The notes beneath the pieces were generated by a model. That model ran no database searches. It had not been told where the DNA came from and saw only the letters and a program-made list of their open reading frames with translations. From Malania oleifera (taxonomy: Eukaryota; Streptophyta; Magnoliopsida; Santalales; Ximeniaceae): a stretch of DNA of 64,000 bases. Shown here piece by piece: positions 12,066-24,376 of the stretch (the first letter of the stretch is position 1; every line of letters starts with the position of its first letter). The position numbers and the translations under genes were made by a program. The stretch is taken from the NCBI RefSeq assembly GCF_029873635.1, contig NC_080422.1, forward strand, positions 13,051,936 through 13,115,935, read 5' to 3'.

Positions 12066-13060
12066 TAGCTGCAGTATCCACCGGTCAAACACATGCATGC
12101 ATGCATCCACCCCATCCTTCATTTCTATATATTTATATTTATAAGGGGTCAAAACTCAAAAGGGGGTTGCCCTGCCCACTTGCACAATATCGTCAATTTT
12201 TATTTTATGTTTTTTTTAAACGATAAAATTGGTGCCTTTTAAATAGCTTTTTAAAAAAAAAAAAAAAAAACTAAAAAATTACTAATTTATAGAATATTTA
12301 AATTTATTCAGATTAATTAGGTACTTGGACGGAGAATTCAAACTATAGATCAATCGACAAAAAAATTTTATTTCTATGGATCTATAGGTTGAAATCTATG
12401 TGGATGCACACTAATTGGATTTTTCAATCAATTTTTAATGGTTACTACTTAATTTGGGTATGAAATAAGATAAGCTCAGTTATACTAAAAGATAGAAAAG
12501 AATATCACACTCATAATCTAAGTCAATTTACAATATTTTATAAATTTATCAGTGGGATACACACAATAATTTATCGATCGTTTACTTGTATTGAAATTTA
12601 GAATCAATTCTGTAATAATAAGCGCATTATTTTTCCTTAGAGCTTTGATAATGGCTAGTTGACCTTAAAGATGATAACCCAAAAGCTAATATAAAAATAA
12701 AAATTAAGATGTTCATGATTTTATATTGAATTTAATGAGATTGGATTGAATTAAACTATTTAGATGGACCAACTACTATTTCTTGTAGATTTAGATAAAG
12801 GCATCAAATATCAAGCCATTAAGTGAGCCCAATATGAGCAGGCAAGAGGTAGCAGTCCACAGATTAATCATGAAGAACGAATACATATATATAGAACTTG
12901 GATACAAGCTGACCATGGAGAAATTAATTAATGGTAAAAAAAAAAAGTAAACATATAGGGGAGAGAATCACGCACCAAATCATGGTCAATTTCAAATTTC
13001 ATTTTCAAGCAAAACCCAGTATATATATGGTACGTGCTCTAGATCTATTAAAGACAGATA
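12066..13060. repeat. Duplicated block B (matches 46325-47320)
   Basis: This stretch is collinear with 46325-47320. Markers include the agtatccaccggtcaaacac stretch (12073 and 46329), the ggcaagaggtagcagtccac stretch (12840 and 47126) and the ctgaccatggagaaattaat stretch (12909 and 47198). Its first 380 bp also match the end of block A (4793-5175), so that piece is present twice in the left-hand unit. A short marker, gcagcacaacacgcatgc, continues the match at 14164-14181 and 47400-47417. Confidence 0.85.
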
Positions 13061-13396
13061 TTTCTAGCCTGTCCCAATCAATTGTTGTGTATAATATAAC
13101 ACATCATAAAATTTGAATGGTCTAGATTTTTTGAACCTTACTTTCTTGCAATTTTCAATTTTTATTTTTTTATTTTTTGAGATCATAGTGTTTGAGATTC
13201 TTTAGCGCCCAATTAGTTCACTAAAATATTGGGTGCTTTCTCCACTTAAATATCAAAATATTATCTCAATTAATAGAGAGTTGTAACTTTCAAGATTCGA
13301 ATCCTAACCAATTAACAAGAAAATTAAATCTTGAGTTTATCACTTAAGTCACCCCTGAATGATCAAGTTTTGAATAAATTGACTACATTTTTATGA

Positions 13397-13875
13397 CCCC
13401 CCTCCCCCCAAATATAATCAAATAATAAAACATATATTATTTTAAATTTAAATAATTATAAAATATATATTATTTTTAAAATTTTAAAATTTAAATAGAA
13501 ATTTGCAAATAAAAAATATATTTTTAAGTGTCATTTAATATAAAAAAAATATTTTCTATGTAATTTGGATGTAAGATGTCTTTTTTTTTTGTCTTAATAT
13601 TCCTAAAAGTAAATTATTTCAAAATGTTTTGTTATTGTATTCATTTTTATATAATATTTTGAAATTAAAATTAATTTACTTTTTTTAATTCATTTGAAAA
13701 AAAATAAAAAGTATAAAATATTTTTTATATTAAATGACACTTAAAATATATTTTTTATTTACAAATTTATATTTAAATCTTAAAATTTGAAAAATAATAT
13801 ATATTTAATAATTATTTAAATTTAAAATAATATATTTTTTTTATTATTTGTTTATATTTGGGGTGGGGGGTTTAA
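13397..13875. mobile_element. Palindromic A+T-rich foldback/MITE-like element
   Basis: The left arm (about 13397-13565) and right arm (about 13705-13875) are near-perfect reverse complements. Each ends in a C-rich or G-rich tip (ccccctcccccc versus ggggtgggggg) followed by aaatataa. The loop is about 140 bp. No coding sequence is present. It lies in the part of block B that is absent from the matching position near 47320-47400, which fits an insertion. No clean target duplication was found. Confidence 0.7.
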
Positions 13876-13940
13876 GGGGGATTTGATTGTGGGTGGGGTG
13901 GGAGGTAGGCGGCTTTTGGAAGAGGGGGGGGGGGGGGGGG
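13861..13940 (+). other. G-rich tract with a 17-base G run
   Basis: Several runs of three or more G (gggtgggggg, gggtggggtggg) lead into a homopolymer of 17 G at 13924-13940. It is a candidate quadruplex-forming sequence on the plus strand. The long homopolymer length may be unreliable in an assembly. Confidence 0.6.
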
Positions 13941-14206
13941 TTGTTTGTGCATGTGAAGAACCGATTTTTGACAAGTCAGTTTTTTTTTTTTTTTAAATTT
14001 TGACTAACAAGAGTTAATGATTGACATTTTTTTTTATAATTTTAAAATCCAAATTGACTTTTGAAAAGTCAGTTGCATACATTTGTGTAAATTTTTTTCA
14101 TTTCCTTCATATTTGTGTTTTTTGATTTTTTTTTAATATTTCCATAAAAAACTCATATGAATGCAGCACAACACGCATGCATCAAATATCTAGTTTTTTT
14201 TGGATA

Positions 14207-14470
14207 TTTAATGAAGAGGCACAAAATTTTCCTAGAATTTTAAATTTTTTTAATGAATTATACCTGATGAAGAGAAGTAAATATTTCTTAATATGTGGGA
14301 AAATACAAATTTAGAGATTAATAGAAGTGTCGAAAAATCAAATTTTAGAAGAGATCTATAAGAAGTTTTTGAATTATCAGAGGTCAATTAAATGTTTGAA
14401 ATTTTAAAGGAGGGTGTGTATTTGTGCGGCAGTGCAAGAGGCATTTGTGTGTTTTTACCATATATAATAT

Positions 14471-14546
<76 letters not shown>

Positions 14547-14957
14547 AAATGTGAACTCTTAATTTTTTAGTCTTGATTTTATCAATTTTAAAATTTGCAC
14601 AACACACTTTAATGAAGAGGCGAATTTTTCTTGAAATTTCAATTTTTTTTAATGAACTGCACTAGAATTTGATGAAGGGAAGTAAATATTTCTTAATATG
14701 TGAGAAAATACAAATTTAGAGAAGGATAGAAGTATCGAAAAATCAAATATTAGAAGAGATCTATGTAACTTTTTTAAAATATTAGGAAGGTCAACTAAGT
14801 GTTTGAAATTTTAAAGGAGGGTGTCTTTTTACTACAGTGCAAGAGGCATTGGTGTTTCTTATCATATATAAAATCTGTGTTTGTGTCTTAGAGAGAGAGA
14901 GAGCGAATGTGAACCCTTAATTTTTTAGTCTTGATTTTATATATTTTAAAATTTTCA
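14207..14957. repeat. Direct tandem duplication, two copies of about 330-420 bp
   Basis: Copy 1 (14207-14626) and copy 2 (14627-14957) share the tttaatgaagaggc start, the agtaaatatttcttaatatg, aaattttaaaggagggtgt and gtgcaagaggcat stretches, and the cttaattttttagtcttgat tail. Copy 1 is longer because of a GT then GA dinucleotide run at 14467-14543; copy 2 has only a short GA run. Non-coding. Confidence 0.85.
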
Positions 14958-15479
14958 CAAACCTATTCTAGAACAATTTCCTAGTTTTTAATTATTGCTA
15001 GTGCATCATTTAGTGTATTAAAAAAAGGCTTTAATAATGACAATAATAACAATGATGACGAGCACCATATATTTATATGCGGACATTAACATTTTTAGTA
15101 TTTGGATAGAATGATATGCCTCTAAGTGATTATGAAAGAGAAGAAAGAGAAAAAGGAAATTATAATTAAACTTAGATATGAAAAGATTGTTATTGGACAT
15201 CAAATCATCCACTCAATTATAATAATTTATCCATAATCATGTGATTAGTAGTGAGCAACTTTGATATTTTTAGTACTAACTTTTTAAAAATTATAAATTG
15301 CTCAATAAATAGTTATAATGTTAATAAATTAATTTCTCCATTAATGGAAAGAATATTCAAATATATCCTTACCATCAAAACCTAACAATTTGCCCAATTG
15401 ATGTGTGTGTAACAAATTTAAAATTAAAATAAAATTCTCAATTAAGGAGTAATTTGTTAACTACCTATAAGCCCTTAAC
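14958..15479. other. A+T-rich spacer, nothing recognised
   Basis: There is low-complexity A+T-rich sequence only. No coding frame, repeat ends or RNA gene were recognised. Confidence 0.5.
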
Positions 15480-16965
15480 TCTCCCATTATTTTTTCATAG
15501 TGGACTCATTATTATACCCCTTTTTATTTCCCTTTTGTCCCTATTTTATTATTATTTAATTACCATTATTCTTCGGGTTATTACACTCGCTCCTCCTTTT
15601 AAAATTTCGTCCTCAAAATTTGCTATTCGTATGATTCATCATCCCTTGAAGCAAAGCGTTCTACTTATTTTATTAGTTACCCTCACTTATGGCGAAAGAA
15701 TACCGTGGTTACATTTCAAGTTCTGGGAGATTACATATACAAAGAAAATTCCTCCAAAACAAAAATACTACTTACTAACTATTACATGTACCTGCGAAAG
15801 AAATATTACCTAAGTACTTAAGCCCCTTGAAATAATTGCGCATACTTCTGCTTCATTTGCTCCTCGGATTCCCAAGAAGCCTCTTCCACTGTATGATTCC
15901 TCCACAAAACTTTTACTAGAGGAATGTTTTTGATACGTAACTCCTGTACTTTCCTATCCAGAATCTGTATGGGCACCTCCTCATACACTGGTGAATCACT
16001 GAACTCTAATTCACTATAGCTGATAATATGAGAAGGGTTTGGGACGTATTTCCTCAACATGGAAACGTGGAATATGTGTTGGATCCGGGATAATATAGGT
16101 GGCAATGTTAGCTTGTAGGAAACCGGCCCCACTTTCTCTAGATCTCAAAAGGACCGATGAACCTAGGGCTGAGTTTACTTTTCCCCCCGAATCTTATAAC
16201 CCCTTTTAACAGAACTATCTTCAAAAATACATGATCACTGATGTCAAACTCCAATTTCCTACGATGGGTATCAGCATAACTTTTCTGTCGGCTCTGAGTT
16301 GCATTGATTCTCTCTCTGATGAGTCGAACTTTATCACACACTTGCTGCACCAGCTCTAGCCCCACAACTCGCCGCTCACCCATTTCATCCCAAAATAAAG
16401 GAGAACGACATCTCCTACCATACAATGCTTCAAATGGTGCCATGCCAATGCTAGTATGATATTTGTTATTATATGCAAATTCCACAAGTGGCATGAACTG
16501 AGTCCAACTACCCCCAAAATCTAATACACACACTCAGAGTATATCTTCTAATATCTGTATCGTCCTCTCAGTCTGCCTATCTGATTGAGGATGGAATGTC
16601 GTGCTAAACAATAATTGAGACCTTAGAGCTTCTTGCAAGCTCCCCTAAAAACGTGATGTAAAGCGTGGGTCCCGATCTGACACAATAGATATTGGCACCC
16701 CATGTGAACAAACTATCTACTGAATGTAAATCTCTGCCAACCTGTTGAGGGAGTAGCTGATCTTGATAGGTAAGAAATGGGCAGTTTTAGTCAAACGGTC
16801 AACAATTACCAAGATGACATTCTGGCCACGCAACGCCGTCAGAAGTCCTAAAACAAAATCCATTGATATATGATCCCACTTCCACTCTAGGATAAATAAC
16901 GGCTTCAACTGCCCTGTCGGCCTCTGGTGCTCAGCTTTCACCTACTGACATGTCAAACATTGGGC
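15480..16965 (-). mobile_element. Tekay-like chromovirus fragment: LTR edge and 3' half of integrase
   Basis: On the minus strand a partial LTR begins tgtaataaccc at 15585. Upstream of it is the end of pol: integrase core (SMDFV and VIVDRLTKTAHF, about 16717-16941), the integrase C-terminal part (EFAYNNKYHTSIGMAPFEALYGRRCRSP split over 16400-16480) and the chromodomain-like tail (LVKVLWRNHTVEEASWE, 15818-15960). The right edge is joined directly to LINE sequence inside the integrase zinc-binding region (CLTCQ, near 16950). The coding region is broken in a few places. Confidence 0.82.
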
Positions 16966-17640
16966 TACATACTCAACAATTCCTCCATCTATAGTCTTTA
17001 CACTAGTCATTACTCCATCATACATATCCTTAATGACATCGATATACCTACAACATACACCTTTTTTTTCTAAAACCCACCATAAAACTTCCTTAGGTAT
17101 CTTATCATATGCTTTCTCAAAGTCAATAAATATCATATGCAAGTCCCTCTTCTTTTCCCTAAACTTTTCCGTTAATCTTCTTAAAAGATAAATAGCTTCT
17201 GTGGTAGATCTCCCGGGCATAAAACCAAATTTATTTTCTGAGATCTTCGTTTCTAACTTTAATCTTTGTTCAACTACTCTTTCCCATAGTTTCATCGTAT
17301 GACTCATAAGTTTAATTCTACGATAGTTATTACAATTTTGAATATTTTCTTTATTTTTGTATATAGGTATTAAAGTACTTTTCCTCCATTCATTTGACAT
17401 TTTCTTAGTTTTTACAATTGTATTAAATAATTTAGTTAACCATATAATTCCGTTATCACCCAAGCATTTTCGAACTTCAATTGGGATGTTATCTGGTCCC
17501 ATAGCTTTCTCATTTTTCATATTTTTTAGTGCAAACTTAACTTCGTTAATTCTAATTTTGTGAATAAATCTTATATTTTTAGTCTTTTCCTCATTTGACA
17601 ATTCTAAATTTAAGCCTTCTATTTGATTTTCATTAAACAA
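16966..17640 (-). pseudogene. LINE reverse transcriptase, N-terminal half
   Basis: The frame shows KAMGPDNIPIEV (RT motif 1), YRRIKLMSHTMKLWERV (the RTE version of the NWRPI block), FGFMPGRST and motif A FIDFEKAYDKIP. It then reads YIDVIKDMYDG before the sequence changes to chromovirus integrase text (EYVAQCLTCQ). The last dozen residues of the open frame therefore belong to another element. Motifs B to E are absent. Confidence 0.88.
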
Positions 17641-17718
17641 CTTACTAAAATAACTTCACCATCTTTCTTTAATATCTTCGTCCTTAACCAAGACAATATC
17701 ATCCTCACTTTTTATACA

Positions 17719-18228
17719 TTATACATTTCCTAAGTCCTTGTTCTTCCTTTCTCTAGCTTTAGCAAGTTTAAATATATCTCTTTCCCCTTCTTTTGTACCT
17801 AATCTATCATACAAACTATTAAATGATCTATATTTAGCTTCACTAACGGCCCTTTTTGTATCTTTTCTTGCCTCCTTATATTTTTCAAAATTATCACTGT
17901 TTCTACATTTTTGCCACGTTTTATACCAAATTCTTTTTGTCTTTATGATTTTTTGTACATCTGTATCCCACCACCAACTTTCTTTGCTATATGAGAATCT
18001 TCCCCTTGATTCACCTAAAATCTCTTTTGCTATCTTTTTAATAGAGCCAGCTAATCTATTCCAAAGAGTATTTGAATCTATCCCATCCTCTAAGGTCCAA
18101 TCCCCATCTTTGATCATTTTATCTTTAAATTTTATTATATTTTCTCCTTTTAGGTTCCACCATTTAGTTCTCCTACACTGGTTTATTTTATCCTTTTTCT
18201 TCCATTTTTTAATACATATATCTAACAC
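17719..18228 (-). pseudogene. LINE linker between endonuclease and RT
   Basis: This lysine-rich open stretch (WWNLKGE, KESWWWDTDVQ, WQKCRNSDNFEKYKEARK) matches the region that joins endonuclease and RT in plant RTE elements. It is in the same frame as the RT piece to its left and out of frame with the endonuclease to its right, because of a one-base difference in a run of T around 18310. Confidence 0.8.
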
Positions 18229-18338
18229 TAAGACTCTATGTTGTGTGGTTTGACTTTCACCTGGAATAACTTTACAATCCTTACATGATAAACGATCTAC
18301 CCTCCTAGTTAAAAAAAATCTATTTGACTTCTATTTTG

Positions 18339-19169
18339 TCAACTTTTAAAGGTTATTAAGTATTCTTCGCTCTTCTTAAAGCAAATATTCATTATACTAA
18401 AATCATATGACATAGCAAAGTCTAAGATCATCTCCGCAGACTCATTTTTTTCTCCATATCCATATCCTTTATATATCCTCTCATAATTTTTATTATCTCT
18501 TCCAACGTGTCCATTCATATCTCCTCCTATAAATATTTTCTCAGTCCCTGGTATGCCTTGTATAATACTATCCATATCTTCCCAAAATTGTTTCTTAAGA
18601 TTTTCTGCTAAGCCAACTTGAGGAGCATAAGCACTAATGATATTTATTATCTCTTGTCCTAATACTATCTTGATTTTTATAATTCTATCCCTTGCTCTAG
18701 TTACATCCATAACGCTATCTTTTAAGTTTTTGTCTATAATAATGCCTACTCCATTCTTTTGTTTTTCTTTTCCAGTGTACCAAAGTTTAAATCCTGATTT
18801 ATAGATTTCTCTAGCTTTCTCCCCCACCCACTTAGTTTCTTGAAGGCAAATTATATTAATTCTTCTTCTAATCATTGTATCCACAATTTCCATGCTTTTA
18901 CCCGTAAGTGTCTCTATATTCCAAGTTGTTAATCTAATCCTAATTTCCTGAACTAACGTCTTTACCTGCCCACGTCCAAAATGATGCAGGAACCCTCGCA
19001 TATTTGACACCGTACCCAGGCGCCGACACGGCGCGTCGCTTCGGGGCGACGACCTAGCCCACCCTCGCCCACTTTTCGCTACACACGGGTGGTTCAAGTG
19101 CAACGTGTCACTCGTAGGGGACGCCCTAGCAAATATTCGGTAAAGATTCATATCATAGTGATCTGACAA
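18339..19169 (-). pseudogene. LINE AP-type endonuclease
   Basis: The open stretch of 276 residues contains LTTWNIETLTGK, the metal-binding IICLQETKW, a SAYAPQVG block, GGDMNGHVG and FSIMNICF, i.e. the exonuclease-endonuclease-phosphatase fold of RTE LINEs. The first 70 or so residues read through the leader and are probably not protein-coding. The frame meets a stop just after LITFKS; recognisable endonuclease text (QNRSQIDFF) continues beyond it. Confidence 0.87.
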
Positions 19170-19234
19170 ATTTTACGCCGACTATTAGCTACCTAACGCA
19201 ACCCTCCTCCTTAACCCAGGCTTAGGACCGACTG

Positions 19235-20437
19235 TGTGTGAAAAAATAAGGACATTAAGTGCATCACAGGCGGAGTTACAGATTGAAAATATACCATTAA
19301 GAAAATTTCTCCAGTGTTTTTTATCTTGTGACTTCGAATATCCATCCACTCATACTTACCTGCAACTATTGTCTAAACACGCTGTAAGTCGATTGAGTGT
19401 TTTGCTTGGAAATGTATGTTCTCCTTGATTTGTTTGATTGACACGATTTTCTTGGGAGCCAAACCAAAAAGGATTCTTAGGGAACTTTTCTAATTAGTTC
19501 ATCCTAAGAAGACTTTATTTGATCTTCTGAGAATTGCACTTTCATTGCAACATCTTAAGAAGATTGTATTTGTTTTTGGTTGTAAAATATTTTCAAAATA
19601 CTTTCAAATATCTAGTGTGCTTTGTTTTGATAAATCTTTGAGTAGATATTTGTTTGTGTGATTAAAATTTTTGTGACAAACATTCCTTGAGTTATATCTT
19701 TTATTGGATACAAAGATTTAAACCTTTTTGCAAACCAAACTTATACAAAGCTTCATATAGTTGTATATATTGAGAGAACTTGTTGATTAAAACATATGAA
19801 GTGTGATTGGCATCTTTGTGTGAACACGATTGCTTGAATATCTTGAGATTCAAAGATTGTTTGTTGATACTCTCACACACTCATTACACTGATAGTAAAC
19901 ATACTTGAGAGTTAAAATATAAGATCACATTGAGCTTACATATTAAATCATATTGTGGTGTATGTGATTGAGCTTATTTGGGTACATATTCGCTTTACAT
20001 GAAAGCATTCTGATTGTACCATTTGATTGTAATTTTAAGCGTTCCAGGCGTGGTCTAAGGGGGTGGTATCCAGCCCGGTAAGGATTGTGTTGGTTGAGGT
20101 CAGCTCTGTGATAATCTGACCTGGTTTTGTATAGGTGCTTCCACCTGTTTAAGTGAGCAAGTTATAGTGGTAATCCTTGTGCTTGTTAGCCAAGGTGGGG
20201 ACGTAGGCAATTGGCCGAACCTCGATAACATTTCTGTGTGTCACCCTTACTTTACTGTTTTCTGGTGCATGTATGTTTGATTAAATTGCTTTATCTACTT
20301 TATGGTATACATTTACATTACTTGCACTAGATTGACCATAGGGTTGTGAATATACTGGTATTAGGTGATTGACCTAGAGCTTAAAATTTAAAAACACCAA
20401 TTCACCCCCCCTCTTGGGATCACGGTAAAGCTAACAC
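19235..20437 (+). repeat. SIRE/Maximus-type Copia LTR (solo or truncated)
   Basis: The right-hand part has the typical end of this LTR type: a gtggggacgtaggcaattgg segment followed by ccgaacctcg (about 20195-20225) and an attcaccccccctcttggg tail (about 20400-20420), ending near 20437. No primer-binding site follows, because chromovirus LTR sequence begins immediately. The left boundary is uncertain and no coding region is attached. Confidence 0.55.
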
Positions 20438-21904
20438 AAATATATATGTATATATATAATCATGAAAATCATTGGCTCGTATGCCGTCATTTTATATTTT
20501 AACATAACTCAACCCGTATGCCGACAAAACATATCCATAACTTGGCCCGTACGCTGGCAAAACATATCCATAGCATTATCATATTCTTAAAAAGCAGTAA
20601 TTTATCTTATATTCTACTTATGCCACACAAAACAGGTTTATCTTATATTCAGAATATCTCATCAGTTTTAGTAGTATTTTCCAACACAATACATATTTAT
20701 ATACATACATTTTCTGAAATCAAATGCAATAAAATTATATTTATATTTTCATAAATATCTAGCTTAGTTTATCCCCTTACCTAGTTCCTGAAAAGCCCCT
20801 AAGAAAAATAGTCCTGCACCTGTAGGGTTCCCCGATCATCACCTTGAAAATGACATTCCCTAGAACTAAATTTCAATATTTCTATGTGTACTATGCTTTC
20901 TACAACTGTCAGGAAGTCAAATATTGAGTAGAAAGCTTTACCCTAGATTTGGGATGGATTCAGAACTAGCCCCACCAACGATCTACTCTGGCAGATATGT
21001 AGAGAACTTCCCTAGGAGTGTCGTGGTGGCTTCAGATTGTCGAACCGGCAAGAATCCGGTCTGAGATCTTAGAGAGAAGGAAGGAGGGACGAAAATCTAG
21101 AGAGAGAAAGAGTTTCTCACGTAATTTCTGCTGAAAAATATGATTTTAGCATACTTATACACTCGCCTTCGTCGACGAGCCACATCACCTCGTCGACGAG
21201 GTCATGAAGACAACTCGTCGACGAACTCTCTTCTCGTCGACGAAATTCAGAATCACCCAAAATCCTCTCTTGGTATTTTCTCGTCGACGAATACTTACTG
21301 TACCCCCTTTTATTTCCCTTTTGTCCCTTTTTTCTTATTATTATTTAATTAACATTATTCTTCGGATCATTACATTCTCTCCTCCTTATAAAATTTCGTT
21401 CTTGAAATTTGCTATTCGTATGATTCATCATCCCTTTAAGAAAAATGATTTACTTATTTTACTACTTACCCTCACTAATGGCGGAAGAATACCGTGGTTA
21501 CATTCCGAGTTCTGGGAGATGACATATACAAAGAAAATTCCCCCAAAACAAAAATACTACTTACTAACTATTACATGTACCTACAAAAGAAATATTACCT
21601 AAGTACTTAAGCCCCTTGAAATAATTGCGCATACATCTGCTTCATCTGCTCCTCAGATTCCCAAGAAGCCTCTTCCACAGTATGATTCCTCCACAAAACT
21701 TTTATCAGAGGAATGTTCTTGATACGTAACTCCTGCACTTTCCTATCCAGAATCTGTACTGGCACCTCCTCATACACTAGTGAATCACTGAGTTCTAATG
21801 CACCATACCTGATAATATGAAAAGGGTCAGGGACGTACTTCCTCAACATGGAAACGTGGAATATGTTGTGGATCCTGGATAATATAGGTGGCAAAGCTAG
21901 CCTG
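20438..21904 (-). mobile_element. Tekay-like chromovirus fragment: LTR and chromodomain end of pol
   Basis: On the minus strand the pol tail (21607-21904; ILDRKVQELRIK and LIKVLWRNHTVEEASWE) is followed by about 230 bp of untranslated sequence and an LTR starting at 21374 (tgtaatgatcc). The LTR continues to about 20438, where a SIRE-type LTR abuts. It matches the fragment at 15480-16132 closely, so both are of one family. The LTR contains five copies of a cgtcgacga palindrome (21171-21290) and a short ggcccgta..tggc array (20477-20575). Confidence 0.82.
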
Positions 21905-23633
21905 TAAATATATACAATATGGTACCAGAGTGCTAGGTTATTCTCAAAATACACATACATAATTGAACTAGGCTACCAACAGTACTCCCTTCCCCAAAAA
22001 GACTCTCCTTACTGATAGGCCTACACAGTAACCCCCTCTATCTGCGAGCTTGATCTGCTCGCCTAACTGGATCACTTGAAAAATGTCAATTTATTGGGAT
22101 GAGACGATGCTCAGTAAGATGAAATATGTTATTACTAGTGTGTGGCAAGTGAGTTACATTTCTATAAAATTCGATTCTATATATTCATGAATAATTGAAT
22201 CTGAGAATACAGGTATATACAACACAACCTTTATCTACATTGCTTAACATATCTGTCTTTATAGATTTTCTATTCATAATAGTTCTGATTTACATAAATA
22301 CATTCTCTGTTTTTGTAAAACTGAATATACATATAATTACTGGAAAATTTCCCTAGATGGATAACTGTATGTCATGATTTAACACCTCATGACAGGGTTG
22401 TGCGGCCCGTAGGTGGGTCTATCACTGGTTGGCCTACCAGGATAAATCACCATGCTCCGACAGTCAGATCGGCCCCCTCAACCCATATCTGATGGGGAGC
22501 GTATCCACAACATAGGCACGATCGACTTTTGAATACCACATATTATCTGAATATGTGGTTGCACTCTGAACTGTATATAGCTACTGTACCGTGTTCTGTA
22601 AAATGATTTGTAATGGTCCATCAGTGTCTGATACTATATAATACGTTTCTATATATCTGTTTCATCATGATTTTGTTTTAGCTGCTTTAACCATGACGTT
22701 GTAATAAACTATATCTATATCAACTTTATTTTTGAGATAATCTGTAAATCTGTATGTCGTGGTACTGAAAAATTTATAATCATGGTATTATAAAAATACT
22801 ATAAAACATGTTCCCTGTTTGTATATTCTGTAAAACAAAATCCTGAAAATATTGTAAAACATGTTTCTGTACTATATTCATATTCTCATGCCACACAGTA
22901 TATTTAATCATCTTAAACACAATTAATAAATTGTATAAATTTCTGTTGTGAATAATAATCTAGTAAAAATATATAATTTATACTGAAATCATACTAGTAT
23001 TGTCTAGTATAGCATATTTCTCTTACCCGATTCCTGCTAAAATCCCCTATTGTGACGGGTCCTACACCCGCAGGGTTCCCCACTCAACACTCTGAAAACA
23101 ATATATCCTAGAACAAAATATCATTATTTCTTCAACTACTACATTTCCTATAACTGCTAAAAAACCAAATATTGAATAAAAAGTTTTACCCTGAATTTGA
23201 AACGAAATTCAACTTAGTCCCACCGACAATCTGCTCCAGCAAACTTAGAGAGAACTTCCCTAGGAGCGTCATAGTGGCCTCAGATCGTTGATCTGGCGTA
23301 TGATGGAGTTGAAATTGAAGAGAGAGGAAAGAGAAACCGTGGAGGAGAGAGAGAAATTTTTTTTATGATTTTCTTGCATAAAAATTTGGGTTTAAGACTA
23401 TTTATACTATGGGCTTCGTCGACAAGCAACGTCACCTTTTCGACAAGATCAAGAAAAAGGTTCATCGACGAATGCCTTCTCCTTGTTGACAAAATTTAGA
23501 ACCTGAAAAAGCAGTCTCTTGGTATTTCCTCGTCGATGAAACCTGCCTTCATCGACAAGATCCTCTTTACCCTCGTCAATGAATCCCCTGTGTTCGTCGA
23601 CGAGTCCCTAATTAAATTCCTTGAGTTATTACA
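21905..23633 (-). repeat. 3' LTR of the Tekay-like element
   Basis: It begins tgtaataac on the minus strand at 23633, directly after a G-rich polypurine tract. It is collinear with 28787-30507 and ends abruptly at 21905, where the pol tail of another chromovirus abuts. It carries degenerate cgtcgacga motifs at 23410-23605. Confidence 0.9.
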
Positions 23634-23899
23634 TTCTCCCCCCCTTATGAAAATTTTGTCCTCGAAATTTACTTATCCATGTGGCTCCTCATCCTTTAAG
23701 ATAAACGGTCTACTTATTTTATTACCTGCTCTCACTTATGGTGGAGGAATACCATGGTTACATAGGTAGTTCTAGGAGATTACAACTATAAAAGAAAATT
23801 CCTCCAAAACCAAAATACTACCTATCCTATACTTTATATTACAATTGCACTGTACTAAACAAAATAAAAATCATTACTACCAAAACTTATACATCACTG

Positions 23900-24337
23900 C
23901 TATAATCCACTGAACAAATGGGGGTATTTCTGTTTGATCTCATTTTCAAACTTCAAAGAAACTTCTTCTATCGCGTGATTCCTCCATCGAACTTTTACTA
24001 ATGGCATCTTCTTGCTACGCAATTCTTGTTCTTTTCTATCTAGGATCTGTACTGAAGCTTCCTCGTATGCTAAAGCATCACTAAGTTCCAATTCTGCGTA
24101 GCTGATAATATGGGAAGGATTTGGGACGTATTTCCTTAGCATAGAAATATGAAATACGTTATGAATCCTGAATAGAGATGGTGGTAAAGCTAGCTGATAG
24201 GTAACTGACCCAATCTTCTTGAGTATCTCAAATGAGCCAATGAACTTAGGGCTCAACTTACCCTTCTTCCCAAACCTCATAATTCCCTTCAGTGGTGCTA
24301 TTTTCAGAACTACACGATCTTCCACTTCAAAATTCAA
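23900..24337 (-). pseudogene. Chromovirus integrase C terminus with chromodomain-like tail (fossil)
   Basis: The open stretch has KGKLSPKFIGSFEI (GPY/F-type module), FHISMLRKYV and the terminal ILDRKEQELR...LVKVRWRNHAIEEV segment that resembles a divergent chromodomain. This arrangement identifies the element as a chromovirus of the Tekay/Del group. Confidence 0.85.
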
Positions 24338-24376
24338 TTCCCAACGGCGAGTGTCTGTGCAGCTTTTTTGCCAACT

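Larger units (their letters stand above)
16966..19225 (-). mobile_element. RTE-clade LINE, 3' half missing
   Basis: This is a single non-LTR element read on the minus strand: a G+C-richer 5' leader (about 18970-19225), an AP-type endonuclease, a linker and the N-terminal half of reverse transcriptase. It stops after the RT motif-A region and is fused to chromovirus integrase near 16966, so the catalytic YADD-type box, the RT C terminus and the 3' tail are absent. Losing the 3' end while keeping the 5' end is the reverse of usual LINE 5' truncation, so later deletion or recombination is inferred. One in-frame stop and a one-base loss in a T run lie between endonuclease and linker. Confidence 0.88.

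Noticed and set aside
16942-17640. Novel fusion of reverse transcriptase with a zinc-binding tail
   Set aside because: The tail is chromovirus integrase sequence at an element junction; the fusion has no separate support.
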